From NCBI GenBank assembly GCA_002280485.1, contig NCED01000008.1:1-64000 (forward strand): a stretch of DNA of 64,000 nucleotides, read 5' to 3'. Position numbers and translations under genes: made by a program. The stretch is from Caulobacterales bacterium 32-69-10 (GTDB lineage Bacteria > Pseudomonadota > Alphaproteobacteria > Caulobacterales > Caulobacteraceae). The notes below the pieces were generated by a model. The model was given only the letters and a program-made list of their open reading frames with translations, was not told where the DNA came from and made no database searches. This document shows positions 26,128-34,385 of this stretch, one piece after another. The stretch's first letter is position 1. Every line of letters starts with the position of its first letter.

Positions 26128-27645
26128 ATGCCCCTAGTCTCGTTTTCAGGCGCACAAGCCTACGCCAACCTCCGCGCCGATCGCCTGTCGCTCTGGCCGG
26201 ATGGCCGTCGGGACCGGACCCGCCTGTCGGGCGTGGCATCCGTCGGCTTCAAGCCCAGTTTTACGCTCAAGCGGGGGGAGGCCGTGTTCACCGCTGGCTC
26301 CTGTTTCGCGCGGAATATCGAGCAGCGGTTTTCGGATCTCGGGTTCGACGTTCCCGCTACCCGCCTCTCCCTGCCCCCCGAAGAGCGTGCGAGCGATACT
26401 GGCAACGACTTCCTAAATAAGTATCCACCCCAGGCGATACTCAACGAAATGCGCTGGGCGCTTGAGCCCGGCGCCGCCTATCCGCAGGACGGGCTATTCG
26501 ACCTCGGCGACGGCCTGTGGCACGATCCCCATCTGGCGCCCAATCTAAAGCCGGCCTCTCTGGAGCGCGTGCTCGAACGGCGGGCGCTTGTGACCGAGTT
26601 ATACCGACAGATACCATCGTGCCGGATCATCGTATTGACCCTCGGCCTGGTTGAGGCCTGGTTCGACGAACAGACCGGCTACTACCTCAACGGCGCCCCG
26701 CCGGCCCCGGTCCTGGCCCGCCAACCCGATCGGTTCCGGCTGGACGTGCTCACCGTGCAAGAGGTCGAGCAGAGCCTGAAAAAGATCTCAGACCTGTTGA
26801 GCGCCTACGGCCAGCGCAAGTCGCGCACCCTGCTCACCGTCTCACCGGTGCCCATGCGCAACACGTTCACCGGCGAAGACGCCATCTCGGCCAACGCCTA
26901 CAGCAAGGCCGTGATGCGAGTGGCCGCGCAGTCCTTCGCCCGGCGCAAGCGCGTCGACTACTTCCCAAGCTACGAGATCATCACCCACACCAGTCGCTCG
27001 TCCGCCTATATCCAGGACAACCGCCACGTCACCCCGCAGGCGGTCAAGGTGATCGTCGACCGGGTGGTCGAGGCCTACTGCCCTCAGCTTGCGCCCAAGC
27101 CCAAAGCCGCGCCGAGCGCCGCGTACCCGAAGGCGGCCACTGTGATGAACGCCCTGAAGACCGGTGATTTCGCCAAGGCGGCGGATCTGCTGGCGGACCT
27201 CGGCCAGCGCGACGACTATGTCCAGGCCGGCTTCGACGAGTTCACCTACCGCTTCGAGTACGGCCGCACCCTGCTGCGCCTGGGCAGCGCCGCCGAGGCG
27301 CAGGCCCAACTGGCCGCGGCCGTGGCCGCCAAGCCCACGTCTTCCGACGCGATCTACCAGCTGGCCCGGGCCCTGGCCCGTCTGCAGCGCCCCCTAGACG
27401 CCGAACAGGCCTTCCGCCGCGCCGCCGAACTGAATCCGGCCTCGGTCGACATCCGCCTGGGCTTGGCCAACCAGCTGAGCGAATCCGGCCGCTTCGACGA
27501 AGCCGAGGCCGAGGTCCAAGCCGTCCTGGCCGCGCACCCCGAGGAGGCGAAGGCCCACACCCTCGGGGCGACCATCCGCAACCGGCGCGAGGAAGCCGCT
27601 GAAAAGGCCGCCGCGGCGGCCGGCCCTCTCGCCAAGCGCCTCTAG
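26128..27645 (+). CDS. GSCFA-domain protein with C-terminal TPR repeats
   Basis: 505 residues from ATG 26128 (MPLVSFSGAQ). A GTG at 26098 would add 10; neither has a clear ribosome-binding site. The eponymous motif TAGSCFARNIEQRF is at about 55-68. The domain runs to about 320 with ILTLGLVEAWFD, TVSPVPMRNTF and DYFPSYEIIT. GSCFA proteins are SGNH/GDSL-like, so the Ser in GSCFA and the later D/H are expected catalytic residues for acyl or acetyl ester chemistry. Residues about 340-500 are TPR repeats such as DAIYQLARALARLQRPLDAE. Likely a glycan-modifying enzyme of the capsule. Its stop overlaps the convergent GT4 stop by three bases. Confidence 0.8.
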   Translation: MPLVSFSGAQAYANLRADRLSLWPDGRRDRTRLSGVASVGFKPSFTLKRGEAVFTAGSCFARNIEQRFSDLGFDVPATRLSLPPEERASDTGNDFLNKYPPQAILNEMRWALEPGAAYPQDGLFDLGDGLWHDPHLAPNLKPASLERVLERRALVTELYRQIPSCRIIVLTLGLVEAWFDEQTGYYLNGAPPAPVLARQPDRFRLDVLTVQEVEQSLKKISDLLSAYGQRKSRTLLTVSPVPMRNTFTGEDAISANAYSKAVMRVAAQSFARRKRVDYFPSYEIITHTSRSSAYIQDNRHVTPQAVKVIVDRVVEAYCPQLAPKPKAAPSAAYPKAATVMNALKTGDFAKAADLLADLGQRDDYVQAGFDEFTYRFEYGRTLLRLGSAAEAQAQLAAAVAAKPTSSDAIYQLARALARLQRPLDAEQAFRRAAELNPASVDIRLGLANQLSESGRFDEAEAEVQAVLAAHPEEAKAHTLGATIRNRREEAAEKAAAAAGPLAKRL

Positions 27646-28889
27646 GCCCCTTCGCCGGCCCGGGTCAGGCCCGCGTAGAGCGCGCACAGATCGTTCAGCC
27701 TGGCGGCGTTGGCGGCCTCCGGGTCGATCGGGGCCGCGGTCGCCGTCAGGGCTCCGGACCGGATCTGCATGATGCGCTCGGCAAGGGACGCGGAGGAGCC
27801 GGCCACGAAGTGCGCGCCGTCGACGCCCGGCTCCACTTTCTCAGCCATGCCGCCAATGTGGGAAACCAGCACCGGAACGCCGGCGACGCGCGCCTCCTGG
27901 ATCACCAGCGGCGAGTTCTCCCACCACACGGAGGGGGCGACGACCCAATCCACCGTCTGCAAAAGCGCGCCCGCGTCCTCGTTACGGTAGGGGCCGTGCA
28001 GGCTGACCCGCGCGCCGGCCTTGTCCAGTTCGGGGCCGAGCGCCTCGAACCAGGCGCGGTTGGCTTCGCCATTGGCCGCGCCGAAGATGGTCAGGGTCAC
28101 CCCGGCGGCGGCCGGCAGCTGGTTCATCGCCTTGAGGAGCACATCCAGCCCCTTGTAGGGCGTGAACTGGCCGAAATAACCCAGCCGGAGGGGGCGGTCG
28201 TCCGAATAGGCGGCCGGGCGGGGCGGCGTGGGCGCCCTCGCCCTCACCGGCAGGATGTTCTCGATCACCGCCAGCCGCTCGCGCGCAATGCCCCACTCGG
28301 CGTAGCGGTCGGCGAGAAAGCGGCTCGGGGCGATGAACCGCTCCACCTGCGAAAGACGCGCCAGCAGCCGCTCGCGGCGCAGGAACATCTCACCGGGAGT
28401 CCGGCCGGGCATGCACCGCACACAATCGGCCGGCGACCATTGGTTGCACAGGGCACCGTCGCGGCGCTTCATCTGACCGTGATGGGCGCAGATCGCCCCG
28501 TACTCGTGGAGCGTCAGGACGGTGGGGACGCCGAAGGCCCTGGCGCTGAGGTCGAGGCAGTCGGCGCTGAAGCCGAAATAGTGATGGAAGTGGGCCACCT
28601 CCGGCTCGAACCGGGCGATCAGCTCGCCGAGTTCCCGATGCAGGTCGGCAGGGGCCAGCGAGGCGATCTTGAAGCTGTCCACCGCCCCCCGGCGCCAGAG
28701 CACCTCGTCCGCCCGGCCGCGATAGAGGCCGAAGGGCCCGGCGTGGCCGATCTCGTCACGGCCGACCGCGGCGATGAATACGGCTTCATGGCCCATCGCC
28801 TTGAGCGCCTGGAAATGGGCATAGGCCGCGATCTCACCGCCGCCGAACCGGATCTCCGGATGACTGTGGGAAAAGACCGCTATGCGCAC
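27642..28889 (-). CDS. Glycosyltransferase family 4 (paralogue of the 16-17 kb gene)
   Basis: 415 residues from GTG 28889, overlapping the upstream gene's stop by 10 bases. The start IAVFSHSHPEIRFGGGEIAA, the cluster ICAHHGQMKRRDGALC with DCVRCMPG, GYFGQFTPYKGLDVLLKAMN, and SVWWENSPLVIQEARVAG followed by HIGGMAEK align block for block with the protein at 15968-17344. A frame extending to 29627 reads antisense to the upstream gene's coding frame and is rejected. Presumed cytoplasmic retaining transferase of capsule synthesis; donor unknown. Confidence 0.87.
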   Translation of the reverse strand: MRIAVFSHSHPEIRFGGGEIAAYAHFQALKAMGHEAVFIAAVGRDEIGHAGPFGLYRGRADEVLWRRGAVDSFKIASLAPADLHRELGELIARFEPEVAHFHHYFGFSADCLDLSARAFGVPTVLTLHEYGAICAHHGQMKRRDGALCNQWSPADCVRCMPGRTPGEMFLRRERLLARLSQVERFIAPSRFLADRYAEWGIARERLAVIENILPVRARAPTPPRPAAYSDDRPLRLGYFGQFTPYKGLDVLLKAMNQLPAAAGVTLTIFGAANGEANRAWFEALGPELDKAGARVSLHGPYRNEDAGALLQTVDWVVAPSVWWENSPLVIQEARVAGVPVLVSHIGGMAEKVEPGVDGAHFVAGSSASLAERIMQIRSGALTATAAPIDPEAANAARLNDLCALYAGLTRAGEGA

Positions 28890-31510
28890 GACGGGTTCCG
28901 CGCGCTCCACGCCACGGCGTCGATCAGGTTGACGCCGCCGCGGGGATCCGACGGGGCGCCCTTTTCCGCCGGAGGGTCGAGCAGGAAGGCCTGGTCCGTC
29001 TGCCAGATCACCACCCCGCGCCCGGCGGCCTGCAGGCGGCGGCAGAGATCCGCGCCCAGGAAGTCGCGGCCGAAATAGCGCCGGTCGAAGCCTTCGGCGG
29101 GGAAGTCGGCGCGCCTGATCAGCAGCAGGGCGGCCGCCAGGGCTTCGGCCGGCGCCGGGTTCGTGTCCTGTCGGCGCGGCGGCAGGCCCATGCCGGCCTG
29201 CTCCAGCAGGCGCAGGCCGGCCATCGAACCGGAAGCCCGCAGCTCCAGGGCGCCGCGGCAGAGGCCGCCATCGGCGAACCTGAGGCTGAACCCGCAGGCC
29301 GCCACGCCCGGCTGATCGTCCAGGTACTCGATGGCGGACCACACGGCGTCCAGGCCGCGCAGGTGCACGTTGGGGCCGATCAGAAGGACATAGTCGGAGC
29401 GGCTCTCCGCCATGCCCTGGTTCAGGGCGTCGGCGGCAAGGCCGGGGGCGATCGGCGACAGGGCCAAAGTGGGCCGGGAGATGTCCGGCCCGCAGCGGAC
29501 CAGGGCGCTGCGCAGGCGCGACGCGCGCCCATCCTGCCCGTCGACGACGATCCATTCCGTCTCGGCGCCCGCGCCGCGTTGAAGCCCGAGCCCCTCGAGC
29601 CCGAGGTCGCCGCTCGCCCCGAGGCATTGGACGACGGTGAGCCGCGCCGCGGCGGGTTCGGGCGCCGGCCCGATCCGGAGCCGGATCGGCGCGGCCACAG
29701 GGGCTGGGGCGGGACGGACATCGGTCAGGATAGAAAGCAGATCGACGATCCGGTCCGGCGCCACGACGGAAAGGGTCTGCACGAAGCGGAGGTGCTCATC
29801 CTGGTCGAGGGTCTCGGCGCGATGGCGGTCGTCCGGCCCGATATCCAGCATCCGCACCCAGCCGTCGGCCGCGTCGCCGACCACGACCAGGGGGCGATCG
29901 GCGGGGAGGGCGGTTTGGAGGATGAAGCCCGCGTCGGCCTTGGCGAATGGCGAACGCTTCTCCTGAAGGTAGGCCTCCACGTCCTTGCGCGGATGCAGCA
30001 GGGCCGAACGGCCGAGGTCGACGTGCCGCAGGCTCATCGGATCGACCAGCAGGGTGGTCCGTTCCGACACGGCGACCGCCCAGCCCGCCGCCAGCAGGCC
30101 GCCTTCGGTCCGCACGGCGGTCTCCAGCTTGGCCATCCGGTACGGCGCCTCGCTCATCGTGAGGCCCTCCCCCCCGTAGGCTTCGAAGAGGGCGCGTTCG
30201 ATCGGGTCGACGCATAGCGCGATCAATTCAGCGCGCCAGGGCTGGACGCGGCCGGTCCAGTCGGCCGCGCCGTCGAGGCGGAGCCGGGCCGTCCGCCGGG
30301 GCCCCGCCCGCGTCGAGACCACCTGCGGCTCGGCCGTGTCCAGCGCCGTATAGAGCGCGTCCGGAATCGGAAAACACGCCGCGAACGGGCGCAAGAGTCC
30401 CGGAGACGCCGCCTCGGCCGCCGGCGTGGCCAGGCCTCGAGGCGCGATCGAGGCGGCCCGATCGCCGACCGCTGTGAGCTCGATGTCGAACCCGGACTGC
30501 ACGCAGCTGCCAACGACATAGAGGTTGTTCAGCAGCAGGAAGGCGTCGACGATCTCGAAGCCGTGGCCCGCATGGCGGGCGATCCCAGGACCCGCGCCAG
30601 GCCGGGCGCGGAAGGGCAGCAGCCCCAGGCCTTCAACGGCCAGGCCGACGCTGAGCTCCTCCGGCGCCGCGTCGCGGGGGAGGAGGAGCTCGAACCACGG
30701 CAAGTCCATATCGTAGGCGGTGGCGAGGACAGGCTCGGGATCGCCGTCGCGGAAGACCTGAAGCTGGAGCGCCCGCCCCTTCAGCTCAGGCCAGTCCTCG
30801 GCCACCGTCACCCGCAGCGCCCCCTCGGCGTCATAGGCCACGGCGAACAGGGCCGAGGCTCGGAAGACTGCGCCGTCCAGCCCAGCCTCGATCATACCCG
30901 GCGCGGCCAGCACCATATCCCCCCCGTCCAGGGCCTCGATCGGGAAGTGGGCCGCAAACCGGGCCCGCCCGTCCTGCTCGGTCCAGGCCGTGGTCACCGG
31001 GTAGGGGAGGCGGCGGTCGCCGCGCCACAGCTCGAGCCCCGTCGGCCGGCCCCTCCAGTCGCCGGCGAGGGCGCCCTCGATCTTGCCGTAGCCGGCGCGA
31101 TCGATCTCGATCGCGAGCGCGCCTGCCCCCGGGGCGATCTCGAAGTCGGCGCGCTTGCTTTTGAGGCGGAACAGCCCGTCCGCCGTGCGGGCCTCGAAGC
31201 TGTGCGGCCGCCCATCGCGATAACGCTCGGGCGTCACAAGGGCGAAAGCATAGCCGCCATCGCCTTCTCCAAGCTCCACCAGCTTGGGGTCCAGTCTGTC
31301 CGCCACGCAGACCCCGGCCACCGACCCGTCGATGAGCACCTCGACAGCCAACCTGTCGGACCGGCTTTCCCGGTCGGTGACCCAGCCCCGGATCACCGCA
31401 TCAGTGTCCACCCGGACCCAGCCCGCCAGGGCGCGCACGCGCTCGGGGGCGCCCTGTTCGGGGTCGCTGCGGCTTGCCGGCTCTGCTTTCACGGGCGCTT
31501 GAATGGCCAT
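28880..31510 (-). CDS. Multidomain GW-module protein with C-terminal GT2-like domain
   Basis: 876 residues. A GW module is near the N-terminus (VIRGWVTDRESRSDRLAVEV, Trp43), with a second weaker copy around residue 480 (LLAAGWAVAVSERTTLLVDP). The middle is a chain of beta-rich segments without a family I know. The last 250 residues resemble a GT2 transferase: ADALNQGMAESRSDYVLLIG (acceptor/donor strand), YFGRDFLGADLCRRLQAAGR near the catalytic acid region. The canonical DxD is not obvious and appears replaced (GPNVHL), so catalysis is uncertain. Architecture resembles 13917-15971 and 34375-36439. It is co-directional with the downstream GT4. Confidence 0.65.
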   Translation of the reverse strand: MAIQAPVKAEPASRSDPEQGAPERVRALAGWVRVDTDAVIRGWVTDRESRSDRLAVEVLIDGSVAGVCVADRLDPKLVELGEGDGGYAFALVTPERYRDGRPHSFEARTADGLFRLKSKRADFEIAPGAGALAIEIDRAGYGKIEGALAGDWRGRPTGLELWRGDRRLPYPVTTAWTEQDGRARFAAHFPIEALDGGDMVLAAPGMIEAGLDGAVFRASALFAVAYDAEGALRVTVAEDWPELKGRALQLQVFRDGDPEPVLATAYDMDLPWFELLLPRDAAPEELSVGLAVEGLGLLPFRARPGAGPGIARHAGHGFEIVDAFLLLNNLYVVGSCVQSGFDIELTAVGDRAASIAPRGLATPAAEAASPGLLRPFAACFPIPDALYTALDTAEPQVVSTRAGPRRTARLRLDGAADWTGRVQPWRAELIALCVDPIERALFEAYGGEGLTMSEAPYRMAKLETAVRTEGGLLAAGWAVAVSERTTLLVDPMSLRHVDLGRSALLHPRKDVEAYLQEKRSPFAKADAGFILQTALPADRPLVVVGDAADGWVRMLDIGPDDRHRAETLDQDEHLRFVQTLSVVAPDRIVDLLSILTDVRPAPAPVAAPIRLRIGPAPEPAAARLTVVQCLGASGDLGLEGLGLQRGAGAETEWIVVDGQDGRASRLRSALVRCGPDISRPTLALSPIAPGLAADALNQGMAESRSDYVLLIGPNVHLRGLDAVWSAIEYLDDQPGVAACGFSLRFADGGLCRGALELRASGSMAGLRLLEQAGMGLPPRRQDTNPAPAEALAAALLLIRRADFPAEGFDRRYFGRDFLGADLCRRLQAAGRGVVIWQTDQAFLLDPPAEKGAPSDPRGGVNLIDAVAWSARNPSCA

Positions 31511-31650
31511 TGGAATTTGGACTGGAAGTCGATCCTTAGGTGTTGCTTAAAGCTCGGCATGGCTTGGTGGGCAAGAAATCGCTTTCTGAACTGCGGCCGT
31601 GATCCCGACGTCCGGATGAGCATACTGAAGACTCTGGACATTGAGATCGG

Positions 31651-34053
31651 ATGAAGCCGGAGCCCGCATCCCCTTTGCACAGGCTGAACGTCGGGAAAGA
31701 GGTTTTCCTGTGCCGGCGCCTGCCGGACGTCCTGGATGGGCGTGAAGCGGAAGCAGCCATCGCCGCCGCCCTCGCCGCCGCGAAGGCCGAGCGGCCGGGG
31801 ATGCTCTACTGGAACGCCCGCATCGAAGCCACGCCGCCGGGCAGGATCCGCTTCGGGCGCGCGGGCCTCGACCCCCTGCTGGCTTGCGACCACGACCTGT
31901 CGTCGTGCACGGCGATCAGCGAGCCCGCCTTCGAGCGCCTGGTCGCCCGCGGGGCGGTGAAGGGCGAGGCCGACTTCCCCAGGGCCGTGGCCCTGCTCGC
32001 CCGCGCGCCGGGGCTCGGCGCGGTATGGTGCGAGGGTCTGGAAGGCGTTATCGACCTGCAGGCGCCGCCCCCCCTGACCCTGCCCCAGGGACCGGCCACC
32101 AGCGCCGACACCCTCACCCTCGCCATCCTCGTCCACAGCCCCGCAGCGTCCGTCGAGCCGTTCTTCGCCGCCCTCAAGGGCCAAGTTCTGGCAGGCGGTC
32201 TCGATGTTCTGGTGCTCGCCCTCGATCACGACTCCGAACAGATCAGGGAGCTGACGCGCCTGATCAACCTGGCGACCGCGGCCGACCCCCGCATGAAGGT
32301 CCGCCGCTATGCGATCAGCGGCCCCCTCGCGCCGGAATTCCTGGCCAATATCGCCATCGGCCTGGCGACAACGGAAGCGGTCGTCCTCGCCGACGCCCAC
32401 TGCATCCCCGTCACCGCCAACGCCGTTCAGAGGCTGGCCGACTGGGCTCTCAGCGGGGACGCCGCCGCCGCCTGCCCTCGCATCGTCTTCGACCGGCGCC
32501 TTGTGGCCGCCGGGCTGGCGCTGGCGGCTTCTGGCGACGGAGCCGAATCCGTCGTGGCCTGGGATGATCTGAAGCTTTCGGCGGAGCTGCGGACCGCCGC
32601 AGCGCCCGCGCCCTGGTTCTTCGCGGCGCGACGGACCGCCTGGCTGGCGGCCGGGGGCCTGCGCCGCAATCCCGCCGGCCCCTTCTGGACGGCCGGCTTC
32701 GCCTTCGCGCACGGGCCAAAGGGACGGACCTATCTGGTCGGATCCGAGATCGCCGAGTGGATCGGCAAGGAGCGCCCGCTGTCCGCCGGGCAGAGCGCTC
32801 CGGCCCACAACAGCCTTCAGACCCACGCTATGGCCGCTATCCGCGAGCCGGAGCCGTCATCGGCCCCTGTCCCTCTTTTGGGGGGCGGCGATCTGGTCGC
32901 CCTGCCGGGGGCAAGCGGTTCCGGCCAAGCCGCCTTCTCCGACCGCTTTCCCAGCGCCGCCGACCTGCGCGTGCTCGTCTTCGCCGACCTTTTCGGCGCG
33001 TCTCAGTCCATCGCCTTCGTCGACGGCCTGGCGGCGGCGCGGGATCGGGGGGCGGTCGCCGTCCGGATCGTCGATGAGACCGCCTTGCCCGGGGACAGCC
33101 GGGCGCTGCAGGAAGCGGAGGCGGCGGAACTGGTGGACAACCATCTCAGCGCGACCCAGCCGCAGGTGATCGTCGTCTCCCGCCTTGGCCATAGCGGCCT
33201 CTGGCGCGCGGTGCGGAACGCCGCGCGGCGGGACGGCATTCCCGTCCTGTGCCACCTCGACGACGACATCCTCGGCCTGCCCGCCACCTTGGGGATCGAG
33301 CGTTATCGCCTGGCCCGCAGCCCGAAACGGGCCCTGACCGTGCAGCGCATCCTGAAGGAGGCCGACCTGATCCTGGCCGCCACGCCGGCCCTGGCCCAGC
33401 GCCTGAAAGCAGGCGCCGGTCATGACCGCGTCGTGGCGCTGAGCAGCGGCGCGGCGGGACGCCCCGGCGCCCGCCGCACGACCGCTCCGAAGACCCGCCT
33501 GCGGATCGGCTACATGGGCTCGGCCTCTCATGACCATGACCTCGCCATGGTGGTCCCCGCCCTCAACAGGGTGCTCGCCGCCTATGACGGAGTGGAGGTT
33601 GCGCTGTTCGGATCGATCGCAGAGCAACCGTCAGCCCGGCGCATCGAGGGCGCGGTCGAGCGGTTCGGGCCCGTTTCAGGAAACTACATGGGCTTTCGGC
33701 GACGGCTGTCCGAACTCGCGTTCGATATCGGCTTGGCTCCCCTCACCGACGAGCCCTTCAATCGGCTCAAGACGGCGACCAAATGGGCCGAGTACGCCGA
33801 AGCCGGCGCCGCGACCCTGGTCTCCCCGCTCGGGCCCTATGCGGCGATCGTCGAAGCCGGAGCGGCCCTGGGAGCCCGGCCTCAGGCCTGGGAGGCGGGA
33901 CTTCGCCGCCTCATCGAATCCCCGCGGCTCCGGAACGATCTCACCGGGCGCGCCGACCAGCTTCTCACCGAGCGATATGGGTGGGACAAGCTTGAGCAGG
34001 AGGTTCTGGCCGCCCTGGACCGTGTGCGGACGGCCAAGCGGACGGCGGCATGA
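31651..34053 (+). CDS. Fused GT2-like / GT4-like glycosyltransferase
   Basis: 800 residues. The first half (about 150-400) is GT2-like: TLAILVHSPAASVEPFFAAL, NIAIGLATTEAVVLADAHCI (donor acid region), and FFAARRTAWLAAGGLRRNPA. The second half (about 430-795) is GT-B: LRVLVFADLFGASQSIAFVD, LRIGYMGSASHDHDLAMVVP, and GLAPLTDEPFNRLKTATKWA followed by EYAEAG. The latter resembles the second domain of the transferase at 10192-11748. A two-headed enzyme adding two sugars is the simplest reading. Its stop overlaps the next ATG (ATGA). It is divergent from the gene ending at 31510 over 140 bases. Confidence 0.75.
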   Translation: MKPEPASPLHRLNVGKEVFLCRRLPDVLDGREAEAAIAAALAAAKAERPGMLYWNARIEATPPGRIRFGRAGLDPLLACDHDLSSCTAISEPAFERLVARGAVKGEADFPRAVALLARAPGLGAVWCEGLEGVIDLQAPPPLTLPQGPATSADTLTLAILVHSPAASVEPFFAALKGQVLAGGLDVLVLALDHDSEQIRELTRLINLATAADPRMKVRRYAISGPLAPEFLANIAIGLATTEAVVLADAHCIPVTANAVQRLADWALSGDAAAACPRIVFDRRLVAAGLALAASGDGAESVVAWDDLKLSAELRTAAAPAPWFFAARRTAWLAAGGLRRNPAGPFWTAGFAFAHGPKGRTYLVGSEIAEWIGKERPLSAGQSAPAHNSLQTHAMAAIREPEPSSAPVPLLGGGDLVALPGASGSGQAAFSDRFPSAADLRVLVFADLFGASQSIAFVDGLAAARDRGAVAVRIVDETALPGDSRALQEAEAAELVDNHLSATQPQVIVVSRLGHSGLWRAVRNAARRDGIPVLCHLDDDILGLPATLGIERYRLARSPKRALTVQRILKEADLILAATPALAQRLKAGAGHDRVVALSSGAAGRPGARRTTAPKTRLRIGYMGSASHDHDLAMVVPALNRVLAAYDGVEVALFGSIAEQPSARRIEGAVERFGPVSGNYMGFRRRLSELAFDIGLAPLTDEPFNRLKTATKWAEYAEAGAATLVSPLGPYAAIVEAGAALGARPQAWEAGLRRLIESPRLRNDLTGRADQLLTERYGWDKLEQEVLAALDRVRTAKRTAA

Positions 34054-34385
34054 GCGAGCAGGAACCCGATCCGCCTGGAACGGCCTTGGCCTCGGCGGCA
34101 GGCGAGGAGGCCCTGCAGACAGAGCTGCAGGCCCGGATCGCCGAAGCGGAATGGCTCAAGAGCCACTACGAGGAGCAGCTTCGGGCGGCCTTCGCCCAGA
34201 TCGGGGCGCTGCAGGCCCGGGTCCGCGCCGCGGCTCCCCCCGAGAGCGCCGTTGCCCGGCAGCCTGAGGCCGACGCCGCCGAGCTCGCCCAGTTGAGGGC
34301 GGAGGTGAAACGCCTTTCCGCCGCCGAAGCTCGCTATCTCGACCGCATCGAGGAACTCAAGGAAGCGATCGACCATGAACGCTGA
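34050..34385 (+). CDS. Small coiled-coil protein
   Basis: 111 residues, strongly predicted coiled coil from about 20 to 108. The heptad-like stretches are LQTELQARIAEAEWLKSHYE and LAQLRAEVKRLSAAEARYLD, with a proline-rich break near residue 62. No membrane segment or enzyme motif. Translationally coupled on both sides: its ATG overlaps the upstream stop (ATGA), and the next start codon (34375) lies 11 bases inside its 3' end. A scaffold or oligomerisation factor for the flanking glycosyltransferases is plausible. Confidence 0.7.
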   Translation: MSEQEPDPPGTALASAAGEEALQTELQARIAEAEWLKSHYEEQLRAAFAQIGALQARVRAAAPPESAVARQPEADAAELAQLRAEVKRLSAAEARYLDRIEELKEAIDHER

